A stretch of DNA of 9,901 nucleotides. It comes from Lachnospiraceae bacterium (GTDB lineage Bacteria > Bacillota > Clostridia > Lachnospirales > Lachnospiraceae). The stretch covers positions 12,731 through 22,631 of the forward strand of contig JAAUZS010000064.1 of NCBI GenBank assembly GCA_014804495.1. The letters run 5' to 3'. The notes under the pieces were generated by a model, which was given only the letters and a program-made list of their open reading frames with translations, did not search any database and was not told where the DNA came from. A program made the translations under genes and the position numbers. This document shows, one piece after another, positions 1-6,545 of the stretch; position 1 is the first letter of the stretch; each line of letters starts with the position of its first letter.

Positions 1-314
1 GCATTGCTTATAATCTTCTGATATTCTTCCGCCAGATAGATTAGAAAACGAGCCGGCATATTCGAGCTGTATGTACTCTGATGCTCATACATATTCAGTG
101 TCCCCATTAGCACAAATGCCAAATCATTCTTCATCGTTATATAGACGGCATTCTTAATTGTAACAACCTGTAATGCATTTACATCATGATAATCCGTTCC
201 ATTAAGCGCATTATAAAGCTGCAACAGATTTTCTTTATCATTCTCGAACAGAAAACGGAACAGTCTGTCCTTTACCTCGCGCGTTACCCTACTGCTTTGT
301 TCTTCATTTTGCAT
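1..314 (-). CDS. Rpn/PD-(D/E)XK nuclease-family protein, N-terminal part (runs off the left edge)
   Basis: The first 104 complete codons of a gene whose 3' end lies outside the window. The ATG at 314 follows a strong GGAGGA ribosome binding site at 321-326, which fixes the start. The protein begins MQNEEQSSRVTREVKDRLFR. It contains LLQLYNALNGTDY (about residues 30-42), KNDLAFVL (62-69) and MYEHQSTY (75-82). The Asp of the KND block and the Glu/Gln of YEHQS match the spaced acidic residues expected of a PD-(D/E)XK active site in the Rpn (recombination-promoting nuclease/putative transposase) group, which is common and multicopy in Lachnospiraceae. Known family members are DNA endonucleases linked to recombination; activity here is inferred. 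The gene has its own promoter (484-512) and is separate from the E-F operon. Nothing after residue 104 can be checked, so it may be intact or truncated. Confidence 0.8.
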   Translation of the reverse strand, partial: MQNEEQSSRVTREVKDRLFRFLFENDKENLLQLYNALNGTDYHDVNALQVVTIKNAVYITMKNDLAFVLMGTLNMYEHQSTYSSNMPARFLIYLAEEYQKIISN

Positions 315-483
315 GTTTTCTCCTCCTATGCGACAGGAAGTGAAAACAGCCGATTGCATTTTCAGCATACCTCTGCACATTTCTTTCAGTTCCTGCCATA
401 TTTTATTAATAGTTTAGAAAAATCTGACAGAAACTGTCTGAATGTGCGGAATGCACAACTTTTAGAATTTTTCTGATGTTTTT

Positions 484-512
484 ATATTAAACGTTATAAT
501 ATCATTTGTCAA
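484..512 (-). promoter_or_regulatory. Sigma-A promoter of the Rpn-like gene
   Basis: On the minus strand a perfect -35 TTGACA (507-512) is followed by a 17-base spacer and TAATAT (484-489). The predicted start near 477 gives a long 5' leader of about 160 nt before the ATG at 314. The promoter sits just beyond the stop codon of gene F (541). I see no terminator hairpin between F and this site, so read-through from the E-F operon is possible. Confidence 0.7.
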
Positions 513-540
513 TTACTTTTGCTTCTTTTTCCGTATTTTT

Positions 541-1542
541 CTACTTAGCTGTTCTGTTGTACATCTCTTTAAAGTAATTTCCTTCCATCTTTTCATCGCT
601 TTCACCTAAAACAGGCTTCTCCTCCTGAAGCGCATGCCACGTAGATTGCAATCCGGAGTCACTGTATGTAAGCGTGAGCAATAATTCATTACTTTTATAT
701 CTCTCCGATATCCCACATAAACTATCTCCCGGCAAAGTTTTCTTAAAATAAATATCAATAGACTCTTCATTTCCTTTTATATAAGCCAGCGACCTTGATT
801 GAAGAAGAACTGAGTAATCCTGTGCCCTAAGTGAATATCCGTTATTTTTAAACTCAGCATAATAGTTGCCATCAACCTTATATATAATAAGTTCAAAATT
901 AACATCTACGTTTTCGTCATCGAACTTATATAATTCAGAATAAGAGTATGCTCCCAGCCATGTATCTAAATCTTCACTATTTATTTCCATTTTTCTATAA
1001 GACGGCAATGCTGAAGGTAGCGTAATGCTTTCATCTAGCTTTTCAAAATAGATATCTTTTATCTCTTCCTCACTTTCAGTAAAAATAGGATGTTCTTTTC
1101 TAAGCACATGCCATGAGGAAATCAGTTCCGAATCGTCATAAGAAAGCGTAAGCATTAATTCGTCCTCTTCATAACGTTCTACTATTCCATACAAGCTGTC
1201 GCCCGGCAAACTGCTCTTAAAAATAATATCAATAGAATTTTCATCTCCTTCTACATATGCTAATGAACGTGTTTGCAAAAACCAGCCATTACCTTCCAGT
1301 TCTGCATAATATTTTCCGTCATCTTTATAAATGATAATTTCATAATCCACAAAATAATTTATTTCTCCACTGTTATGCTCAAATGTATCGGTAAAACCGT
1401 ATCGCCCCATCCAGGTATCTAATTTATTACTCTCATATTTATTTGGTTCCTGTGCAAGCGAGATTGTTGTTTCTGACTTGGCATAGCCATAAATACATAT
1501 CAGCACCATCAAGACAAGTACAATTTGCATAACCTTCTTCAT
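541..1542 (-). CDS. Gene F: secreted or membrane-anchored protein with two tandem repeats
   Basis: Product of 333 residues, function unrecognised. It starts MKKVMQIVLVLMVLICIYG, a signal peptide or anchor with no proper lipobox. I chose the ATG at 1542 because GGAAAGGA (1550-1557) sits about 8 bases upstream and the signal peptide starts there. An in-frame TTG at 1575 with GGAG in front would add 11 residues. The mature part is two homologous repeats (about 41-167 and 192-325). Each runs LDTW(M/L)G.Y, IIYK.DG.YYAE, QSRSLAY or QTRSLAY, SLPGDSL or TLPGDSL, L.LTL.Y.DS.L.S.WH, and a closing YF. Repeat 2 has about nine extra residues before LLQSRSLAY. The pattern resembles small beta-rich domains such as DUF5991, but that assignment is tentative. 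It is the second gene of an operon with E, 35 bases after E's stop. Confidence 0.8.
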   Translation of the reverse strand: MKKVMQIVLVLMVLICIYGYAKSETTISLAQEPNKYESNKLDTWMGRYGFTDTFEHNSGEINYFVDYEIIIYKDDGKYYAELEGNGWFLQTRSLAYVEGDENSIDIIFKSSLPGDSLYGIVERYEEDELMLTLSYDDSELISSWHVLRKEHPIFTESEEEIKDIYFEKLDESITLPSALPSYRKMEINSEDLDTWLGAYSYSELYKFDDENVDVNFELIIYKVDGNYYAEFKNNGYSLRAQDYSVLLQSRSLAYIKGNEESIDIYFKKTLPGDSLCGISERYKSNELLLTLTYSDSGLQSTWHALQEEKPVLGESDEKMEGNYFKEMYNRTAK

Positions 1543-1577
1543 TGCTTTTATCCTTTCCAAACAAACGAATTTCAATT

Positions 1578-2789
1578 TTATATATCTCCGTTTTTTTCCA
1601 GCAGAAAATATTCCCCCATAGCATACAACAAAATCCTGCCATCATTCAGCAGATACATCTGAGGTATAAGCGAATCAAATATAGATTCTCCATATCCGGG
1701 GCATACATTTATTTCAACATATTCTTCCTGCTGCATTTCTTCCGGCATCATATCATCACGCAGTCCAAAAATATCATCCCTGAGTTTTCTTTCTATCTGA
1801 TAATCCGGCGTCGTAATCTCTATTTTCTCCAATAAATATTCATCCATCAATCGGTTCGTACTCTCAGAATTAGGTAACCGTCCATTATCATAGGTTGTAA
1901 ATAATTGCTCATTAACAGCAATCTCCCTGCCAATCATCATATCCGCTTCTCCTTGCGGTAAAAGGACATCTCCTCCTGAATCTAACGCCGGATAAAACTT
2001 TGTTGGCATAAATTCTGTTATGGTATAATTTCCATAAACATCCTGCATTATTTTTTCTTTTTCTTCTTCTGATAACTCTTCTGCAGTCAGTACTTTATCA
2101 GGCTCCTTGTCCAGTTTCTTTAGATAGAAATATTGTCCTGTTACCACGGAATACATTATAATTCCATCATCCATTACATAGTACTCTTGCCAATAATACG
2201 TATCCACATTAACTGTAATCCGCCCGCATATCTTTTCTCTGTAGTCTTCAAACCCATCTACACATGGAAAACTATAGCTAGACTTACCGATTACCTCTTC
2301 CATACTCATCGAATCGGAATCCATAGCCTCCCACTCATACGGGGGATTTTCAATAGAGACCTTTTCTATCCGATAGTTTTCCCTCCGTGTTGGCTGTCCA
2401 TCGTACACTCCTTTCCAGCGAAAACATTCGTATGTTACTAATGAATTTTCTTTAATCTCAACAATATGACCAAGCATCAAGTCCGCTTCCTGCTCCCGTA
2501 TACAATCATATTCGAGTCCTCTAAGGAAATAGATTGTAGGCCAAAATTCTATAATTTCATAAGTTCCATAGTATTGTTGCAACTCATTGTTTTCTTTTAG
2601 CTCACTTGTTTTCATCTCTACAGTATTATTTTCTTTCAGGGGTAAAGTTATATCTATCCCCAATGCTGTCTGTAAATAAGCTCTAGGTTTCAGTGAATCG
2701 GCGTACTCATATCTATTCACAAAAATATATATTGCTCCAATAAAAACAAATACTAAACATAAATTTATTAGACTTTTTTTCATATTCAT
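1578..2789 (-). CDS. Gene E: membrane-anchored protein of unknown function with two internal repeats
   Basis: Product of 403 residues, not recognised. Residues 3-24 (MKKSLINLCLVFVFIGAIYIFV) are a lysine-flanked hydrophobic anchor, so the remainder should be outside the cell. Two homologous segments follow, about 73-225 and 251-399. Both open with YG.Y.I.EF.PT, continue with an EAD(L/M)M(L/I)G block and a TY element, then YRIEK or YLLEK, and close with a DDGIIMYSVVTGQYFYLKK or NDGRILLYAMGEYFLLEK strand. The second copy is the cleaner one, with IFGLRDDMMPEEMQQEEY before its end. The start at 2789 has only a weak GGAA ribosome binding site; an ATG at 2783 is the alternative. It is the first gene of the E-F operon behind the repeat-containing promoter at 2845-2899. 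Confidence 0.82.
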   Translation of the reverse strand: MNMKKSLINLCLVFVFIGAIYIFVNRYEYADSLKPRAYLQTALGIDITLPLKENNTVEMKTSELKENNELQQYYGTYEIIEFWPTIYFLRGLEYDCIREQEADLMLGHIVEIKENSLVTYECFRWKGVYDGQPTRRENYRIEKVSIENPPYEWEAMDSDSMSMEEVIGKSSYSFPCVDGFEDYREKICGRITVNVDTYYWQEYYVMDDGIIMYSVVTGQYFYLKKLDKEPDKVLTAEELSEEEKEKIMQDVYGNYTITEFMPTKFYPALDSGGDVLLPQGEADMMIGREIAVNEQLFTTYDNGRLPNSESTNRLMDEYLLEKIEITTPDYQIERKLRDDIFGLRDDMMPEEMQQEEYVEINVCPGYGESIFDSLIPQMYLLNDGRILLYAMGEYFLLEKNGDI

Positions 2790-2844
2790 TTCTTCATTTC
2801 CGTTGTGTTAAGATAATTCTTTTTTTTCATTCTTCTATTTTTTC

Positions 2845-2850
2845 ATTTTA
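2845..2850 (-). promoter_or_regulatory. -10 element of the E-F operon promoter
   Basis: TAAAAT on the minus strand, beginning 16 bases after the start of the last 11-bp element of the adjoining array. This is exactly the spacing of TATAAT at the A2 promoter. The hexamer at the -35 position (GCAAAA, 2868-2873) is poor, which suits an activator-dependent promoter. Predicted start near 2838, leaving a leader of about 50 nt. Confidence 0.55.
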
Positions 2851-2858
2851 CAATAGCA

Positions 2859-2899
2859 TTGTATCATTTTTGCATCATATCTGTTACAAATCTATTGCA
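2859..2899 (-). promoter_or_regulatory. 11-bp-phased direct-repeat operator upstream of E-F
   Basis: Read on the minus strand, four elements start with TG at 2899, 2888, 2877 and 2866, exactly 11 bases apart: TGCAAT, TGTAAC, TGATGCAA, TGATACAA. The middle two 11-mers match the corresponding ones at 8927-8948 in 21 of 22 positions. Head-to-tail half sites at one helical turn are typical of OmpR-family response regulators. TGTAAC-type half sites at 11-bp spacing resemble the WalR/YycF box TGTWAH-N5-TGTWAH. The regulator's identity is inference. Confidence 0.55.
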
Positions 2900-2952
2900 C
2901 TTTAAATGTGTCAACAGAAACAATAAAATGAACTCCAAGGGACACCGCGTAC

Positions 2953-2997
2953 AAAAAAACAGGGAGATATCTGATAATCAGTTATTTCGCTGTTTTT
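2953..2997 (-). terminator. Rho-independent terminator after the BrnA-like gene
   Basis: On the minus strand a long imperfect hairpin has an outer stem AAAAACAG/CTGTTTTT and a tip CTGAT-T-ATCAG (2971-2981), joined by a mostly pairable stretch with a few mismatches. A run of seven T follows (2953-2959). It lies 33 bases beyond the BrnA-like stop codon and upstream of the E-F promoter, separating the two units. The T-rich other flank means it could also act weakly on the plus strand. Confidence 0.65.
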
Positions 2998-3029
2998 CAT
3001 AGCTAGTAATCTTCAAATTGTTTTCCTAT

Positions 3030-3245
3030 CTATTCCCAAGATATCTGCAGCTGCTTTTTATTCCTTGCACAATCCGATAGGTATAAATTTATCAATGTCT
3101 GATATGGAATGCCTGATTCCTCACTTTGTTCCTTGAAAAAATCAACAGTATCATTATCAATGTTTATTGTAATCTGCTTTTTCAGTCTTTTAGCATATGG
3201 ATTTTTTCTTGGATTCAAATCTTCAATATTATATTCCTCTCTCAT
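3030..3245 (-). CDS. BrnA-family/CopG-like ribbon-helix-helix antitoxin, solo
   Basis: Product of 71 residues starting MREEYNIEDLNPRKNPYAKR. The segment KKQITINIDNDTVDFFKEQS followed by ESGIPYQTLINLYLSDCA is the ribbon-helix-helix DNA-binding fold of BrnA-type antitoxins: the QITINID strand, then two helices with the GIPYQTLIN turn. I chose 3245 because GGGAGGTGG (3251-3259) lies directly upstream and the family usually begins at this MREE. An ATG at 3248 and in-frame ATGs back to 3287 exist but are poorly placed. BrnA normally binds DNA and neutralises the BrnT RNase. No BrnT (about 90 residues) occurs on either side, so this may be an orphan antitoxin acting as a small transcriptional regulator. 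It has its own promoter (3327-3355) and terminator (2953-2997). Confidence 0.85.
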   Translation of the reverse strand: MREEYNIEDLNPRKNPYAKRLKKQITINIDNDTVDFFKEQSEESGIPYQTLINLYLSDCARNKKQLQISWE

Positions 3246-3326
3246 CATAGCCACCTCCCGCATATCTGACATATGTCTTTGTTTCATTTTTAGTTGCTTT
3301 TCTCGCTGAAATAATTCTAAATTGTT

Positions 3327-3355
3327 TCTATAATTATATCATAATTATTCGTCAA
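3327..3355 (-). promoter_or_regulatory. Promoter of the BrnA-like gene
   Basis: Minus-strand TTGACG (3350-3355), 17-base spacer, TATAGA (3327-3332). An overlapping extended -10, TGATATAAT (3333-3341), offers a second way to read the same site. The -35 begins 11 bases after the stop codon of ORF C, and no terminator precedes it, so the operon upstream may also read into the antitoxin gene. The AT-rich leader is about 75 nt. Confidence 0.6.
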
Positions 3356-3365
3356 TATTTTCCTC

Positions 3366-3734
3366 TCAATCATCCGTAGCATTCTCCCCTATTTTTCTCA
3401 TAGACTCATATAATTCCTCTAATTGCTGTGCCTGCTCTTCATCGCTTAGTCCTACCATATCCCTCGGAAAAGTTTTTTCCAATGCAATATAATCTATTTC
3501 TATCTTTTCATAACCACTCATATAATCCTCAAGCATATCCCTTAACCTGCCTGCTTCATATACCTTTTCTTCAAGGAAAAAATACTCCTTTTCTTCATCT
3601 GATCCACAAATATCAATCCGGGCAATTTCTTTCGGAGCTATATCTTTTCCAAGCACGGTCTCGTACAATATGACCGTATATGCGCCGCCTCGCATGTCTC
3701 CGCCATGTGAGCTGCAATCGAGAGAAAGAAACAT
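3366..3734 (-). CDS. ORF C: probable severed C-terminal part of the B1 protein
   Basis: An open frame of 122 residues from an ATG at 3734, function unrecognised. It is in the same frame as B1 and is separated from it by a single TGA (3780-3782). The 15 codons between that TGA and this ATG are open and protein-like, RIRCADTVIENPDID, leading smoothly into MFLSLDCSSHGGDMRGG. No ribosome binding site precedes 3734. I therefore think the coding sequence originally ran on from B1's extra C-terminal segment (RTTEGVYYVEDSD...) and was split by a nonsense mutation. Visible features are the Cys/Ser/Gly-rich SLDCSSHGG motif, a beta-like YTVILYETVLG strand, then acidic helices ending QQLEELYESMRKIG. The alternative is a real downstream gene translated by reinitiation. 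Confidence 0.5.
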   Translation of the reverse strand: MFLSLDCSSHGGDMRGGAYTVILYETVLGKDIAPKEIARIDICGSDEEKEYFFLEEKVYEAGRLRDMLEDYMSGYEKIEIDYIALEKTFPRDMVGLSDEEQAQQLEELYESMRKIGENATDD

Positions 3735-3779
3735 ATCTATGTCAGGATTTTCTATAACAGTATCCGCACATCGGATTCT

Positions 3780-5084
3780 TCATCTTCCCCAGCCGTTCAC
3801 GCTGCATCGATCTGAATCTTCGACATAATATACTCCCTCTGTTGTCCGCATCAAAGTGTATCCCATGAGGTTTTCTTTTACCTGCCCGGGTCCAACTGAA
3901 AAATAGTACTGCTGTTCAATTTCTTTCTTTTCACTTTCTCCCTGTTCAATTTCTTTCTTGTCAAATATGTAAAAATCACCACGCATAAACTTCCGGATGG
4001 AACTTATTTTTACCGTTATCCAACCCTGCCATAACTCACCATTTCCGTTTTCCATCCAGTCAGGATCTTCTGCTTCATAATCATAATAAACCAGTCGTAT
4101 ATTCAGTTCATTTCCCGCTATATAATAGTCTGCTGCTTCCAGATTATGAAATAATTTACTTTCCGAACACTGCTCCAGCATTTCCCGGGTTTTTTCTTCA
4201 CCCTCTTCCCTCGTATATGCCAACTTAGTCAGATTTCCTTCCACTTCTCCTCCAGCCTGCAGCCAGTCAACAAATTCATAGCATCCCAAATCAAAAATAT
4301 CCGCTAAAGAAGTATACTCATTTTCATCAAGCTCTATCCCTTTCCAGTCCCATTCTACTTTTATATCCTCACTCACCGTATTGAACCCATTTATATCTGC
4401 TTCTATCCGTTCCATGATGTCATGGTAACCATAATCCCGGCTCTTCTGTGTCTGTCTGCACTGAGCAGTCACTGCATCCCATACGGTATATTGCACTTTT
4501 CCGTTAAAAGCTCCTCTATACCCTTCTTCTATAGTCTCTGTTACTGTCATCCACTCGCTATTGTCCTTGCCGCAGTATTCGTATGGCATCAGGAAATCAA
4601 GCACTTCCAGTTCTCCCAGCTTGTCCTTGGTAAAACAGCTTTCATATTCCGTGAACCATGTTCCAAGTATATTTTTACAGATGAAATCTTCCTTTCTGTC
4701 CTCTACTTCCTCCCATGTGATTCCATACTCCTTTAGACATTCTTCAAAATACTCCTGATAACTCATATCCTGTATCTCTTCCGGCATACAGGCATCACCA
4801 TAGATGTACAGCTTCTTATACTCCATGCTGTAAATGATTCCTATCCTAAGCGGCGTTCCCTCTTTTACAGTCCATAGCATACGAATGGCATCAAATCCTC
4901 CTGCCGTGACATGCTCCGAATCTTCCATAGCCGTATGTCCATTTTCTATCATTTCATCAAAAACATTCACAATATTCGAGTTATTTCTATTCTTATATAC
5001 AAATATACCTACACCCACTGCCAGAACCATCAAAAAAGCAGTTATAATACATGATAATATCAAAACTTTTTTCTTTTTTACCAT
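3780..5084 (-). CDS. Gene B1: membrane-anchored protein of unknown function, B type, probably truncated by TGA
   Basis: Product of 434 residues, not recognised. Residues 7-29 form a membrane segment after MVKKKK; the rest should face outward. Motifs in order: NVFDEMI (40-46), HVTAGG (58-63), GTPLRIGI (76-83), KKLYIYGD (90-97), LGELEVLDFLMPYEYCG (156-172), a GNLTKLAYTREEGEEKTR block (283-300), DYYIAGNELNIRL (319-331) and LWQGWIT (351-357). By eye about 80% of residues 38-240 match B2 without gaps. Beyond residue 375 B1 has a KKEIEQ linker repeat and roughly 40 further residues that B2 lacks. The frame then meets TGA and continues open into ORF C, so the intact form may have been about 570 residues. 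The start overlaps the A1 stop by 7 bases (ATGGTAA), with AAGGTGG (5089-5095) as ribosome binding site, so translation should be coupled to A1. Confidence 0.8.
   Translation of the reverse strand: MVKKKKVLILSCIITAFLMVLAVGVGIFVYKNRNNSNIVNVFDEMIENGHTAMEDSEHVTAGGFDAIRMLWTVKEGTPLRIGIIYSMEYKKLYIYGDACMPEEIQDMSYQEYFEECLKEYGITWEEVEDRKEDFICKNILGTWFTEYESCFTKDKLGELEVLDFLMPYEYCGKDNSEWMTVTETIEEGYRGAFNGKVQYTVWDAVTAQCRQTQKSRDYGYHDIMERIEADINGFNTVSEDIKVEWDWKGIELDENEYTSLADIFDLGCYEFVDWLQAGGEVEGNLTKLAYTREEGEEKTREMLEQCSESKLFHNLEAADYYIAGNELNIRLVYYDYEAEDPDWMENGNGELWQGWITVKISSIRKFMRGDFYIFDKKEIEQGESEKKEIEQQYYFSVGPGQVKENLMGYTLMRTTEGVYYVEDSDRCSVNGWGR
3912..3959 (-). repeat. 30-bp tandem duplication in the B1 linker
   Basis: An identical 18-bp segment occurs at 3912-3929 and 3942-3959, offset by 30 bases (ten codons). 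It encodes KKEIEQ-GESE-KKEIEQ at about residues 376-391. The duplication lies exactly where B1 stops aligning with B2, so it marks the linker to the extra C-terminal domain. Confidence 0.75.
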
Positions 5085-6262
5085 TTTTCCACCTTCAAGA
5101 ACCCTTCTATATCATCCGTCTTCATCGTCAGCCAGCCTCTCCACAGGTCTTCTCCATTCATTACGAATCCCGGCTCCTTAAGTTCATAATCCCAATAGGG
5201 TAAACGAATATGCAGATATCCGGGCTCTATATAAAATTCGCAGTTCTCCAATACCGCCCGCATCTGCTCTTCCGGAAAGTTCTGAAGCATCTGCTGTGTC
5301 TTTATGCATCCCGCTTCTCTGTTAGGAGATGTCTTATGCAGGTTTCCTTGTGCCTGTCCGCTGCTCTTAATCCATTCGATGAAGTCATCATTTATCTCTA
5401 TCAGGTCTGACAGTTCACAGTCTTTTCCGTCTATCTGCACTACGAAGCGAGACACCCCGGTATACCGCCCAAATACTTCGTCCGTTAGCATGCATGGAAT
5501 ATTACCGAATACGACGTGAAGCAGCCTGCTATTGTCATACTGAATTTCCTGCTGGATTTCATGCTGTATCGTCTGTTGTATACAGAGCAGTCTGGCGGTA
5601 TCCAGCCATGTGATGTAGCTTACTCCCTGCTCATCCACATCCGTCTCGCTTATTTCCCTCTCCGGCATACCACAGTATTCATAGGGTAAAAGATAATCTA
5701 TAATTTCGAATTCTCCCAGATTGTCCATAGAAAAACGGCTTATTCTGTTATCCAGATGACTCCCTATTATTATGTCATACAACAGATAATCCCTATAGTA
5801 TTCAAACTTTCCCCAGGACATAGGTTCCTTTTTTCCCTGTATACTATAAAAACCATAAACGAAGAGTTTTTTAACTTTTTCATAATAGACAAAACATATG
5901 AATTCCGATTTATTTTCTTCTTCATCATGAACTGAAAATAATATATATATAGGTGCAGCTTTGGTCAATCCCGCGCTGTCATTAAGGTAAATAAAAATAT
6001 CGGAAGAAATATTTTCATCAATATCTTTGTATTCCATACGCATATAGCTTTCATGCGGTCTATGATCTTCAACATTACAGATATTCGCCGAATTTCTCAA
6101 TGCTCTGGCATCATTAACTATCATTTCATCAAAGACATTTTGAACAGGGCGATCCGGTCCGATTCGGTCCATAATTTTTATAAATATAAATAACTCTAAC
6201 AATATGCCGACTATACTGCCTGCTACTTGAATAAAAAGTATAATTCCTTTCTTTTTCTTCAT
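5078..6262 (-). CDS. Gene A1: membrane-anchored protein of unknown function, A type
   Basis: Product of 394 residues from ATG 6262, unrecognised. An upstream in-frame ATG at 6319 has no ribosome binding site, whereas AGAGGTATTGGAATG at 6262 matches the leader of A2. Residues 6-29 are a membrane segment. Motifs follow the same order as in the B proteins: QNVFDEMI (41-48), KKLFVYG (131-137), YLLYDIIIG (159-167), NLGEFEIIDYLLPYEYCG (181-198), GQAQGNL (302-308), CEFYIEPGYLHIRLPYWDYE (341-360) and LWRGWLT (373-379). A and B are therefore diverged members of one family. Over the last 137 residues A1 and A2 differ at about 21 positions by eye, while their N-terminal halves are much less alike. The final codons EKW-stop overlap the B1 start. 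Confidence 0.82.
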   Translation of the reverse strand: MKKKKGIILFIQVAGSIVGILLELFIFIKIMDRIGPDRPVQNVFDEMIVNDARALRNSANICNVEDHRPHESYMRMEYKDIDENISSDIFIYLNDSAGLTKAAPIYILFSVHDEEENKSEFICFVYYEKVKKLFVYGFYSIQGKKEPMSWGKFEYYRDYLLYDIIIGSHLDNRISRFSMDNLGEFEIIDYLLPYEYCGMPEREISETDVDEQGVSYITWLDTARLLCIQQTIQHEIQQEIQYDNSRLLHVVFGNIPCMLTDEVFGRYTGVSRFVVQIDGKDCELSDLIEINDDFIEWIKSSGQAQGNLHKTSPNREAGCIKTQQMLQNFPEEQMRAVLENCEFYIEPGYLHIRLPYWDYELKEPGFVMNGEDLWRGWLTMKTDDIEGFLKVEKW

Positions 6263-6267
6263 TCCAA

Positions 6268-6297
6268 TACCTCTCGTCTTTATATTAGTACCTCTCG
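6268..6297 (-). repeat. Duplicated ribosome-binding-site segment before A1
   Basis: CGAGAGGTA occurs twice on the minus strand, at 6268-6276 and 6289-6297, 21 bases apart. The proximal copy is the A1 ribosome binding site. The distal copy leads to no ATG at usable spacing. It may be a small local duplication or a decoy or standby site. Confidence 0.45.
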
Positions 6298-6342
6298 GCC
6301 AATCCCGCCCATTATTCATCTGGCTGTAATTGAGTTTGCACT

Positions 6343-6545
6343 TTACTTTATATATGTTTCAATTTCTTCTATTAAAGGAATCTCCATCTGCATTTCCTCA
6401 ATTTCCTCTAATTCACCATCATCATGTAAAATATACACTGTATCGTCAAAAATAACCCTATTTTCTATACTACTATACAATACATCCGAATACCCGGCGG
6501 TCAACACCCAACTAATGCCAAAATACGTTCATCTATATATTCCAT
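6343..6545 (-). pseudogene. Gene D: small acidic protein gene, apparently frameshifted
   Basis: ATG at 6545, overlapping the end of B2, follows an excellent AAAGGAG (6552-6558) at 6-base spacing. It reads MEYIDERILALVG and then reaches a stop within two codons. One frame over, the sequence continues as coherent protein, VLTAGYSDVLYSSIENRVIF, then an acidic tail with LHDDGELEEIEEMQ, to TAA at 6343-6345. Restoring a single G in the GGG run (plus-strand ccc at 6507-6509) would join the parts into a 67-residue cytosolic protein. I see no slippery heptamer, so a one-base deletion or a sequencing/assembly error is more likely than programmed frameshifting. Such small acidic proteins are often partner or immunity proteins, but no function is assigned. 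There is no counterpart after B1. Confidence 0.55.

Larger units (their letters stand above)
3780..6262 (-). repeat. A-B gene pair, copy 1 (A1-B1)
   Basis: Second-transcribed copy of a tandem duplication of the A-B gene pair. It corresponds to 6529-8834: same gene order, same ATGGTAA overlap between A and B, and the same AGAGGTATTG(A/G)AATG leader sequence at the A start. B1 differs by its C-terminal extension. Confidence 0.75.

Noticed and set aside
163..177. TGTAAC and TGTAAT close together, resembling the WalR-like box
   Set aside because: The spacing is 10 rather than 11, it lies inside the Rpn-like coding region, and there is no promoter next to it.
1543..1575. TTG at 1575 as the start of gene F
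   Set aside because: GGAG precedes it at fair spacing, but the ATG at 1542 has a good ribosome binding site and begins a normal signal peptide. Kept only as the alternative.
1439..1645. Minus-strand 68-codon frame overlapping the E-F junction
   Set aside because: It overlaps the end of E and the signal-peptide region of F in another frame and has no ribosome binding site or protein-like pattern.
3246..3365. A BrnT toxin gene upstream of the BrnA-like gene
   Set aside because: The space holds only a promoter and leader, and ORF C lacks any BrnT-like sequence.
3780..3782. TGA read as selenocysteine or as a programmed read-through codon
   Set aside because: I see no stem-loop clearly resembling a SECIS element directly after it, and residues on either side do not resemble a redox motif. 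A nonsense mutation is simpler.
6263..6319. ATG at 6319 as the start of A1
   Set aside because: No ribosome binding site, and the added 19 residues have no counterpart in A2, whose leader sequence matches that directly before 6262.
6263..6345. A separate promoter, or a third phased array, between D and A1
   Set aside because: A weak TGCAAA...TTACAG...TGAATA series at 11-bp spacing can be picked out, but the elements match the other arrays poorly and no -10 is placed correctly.
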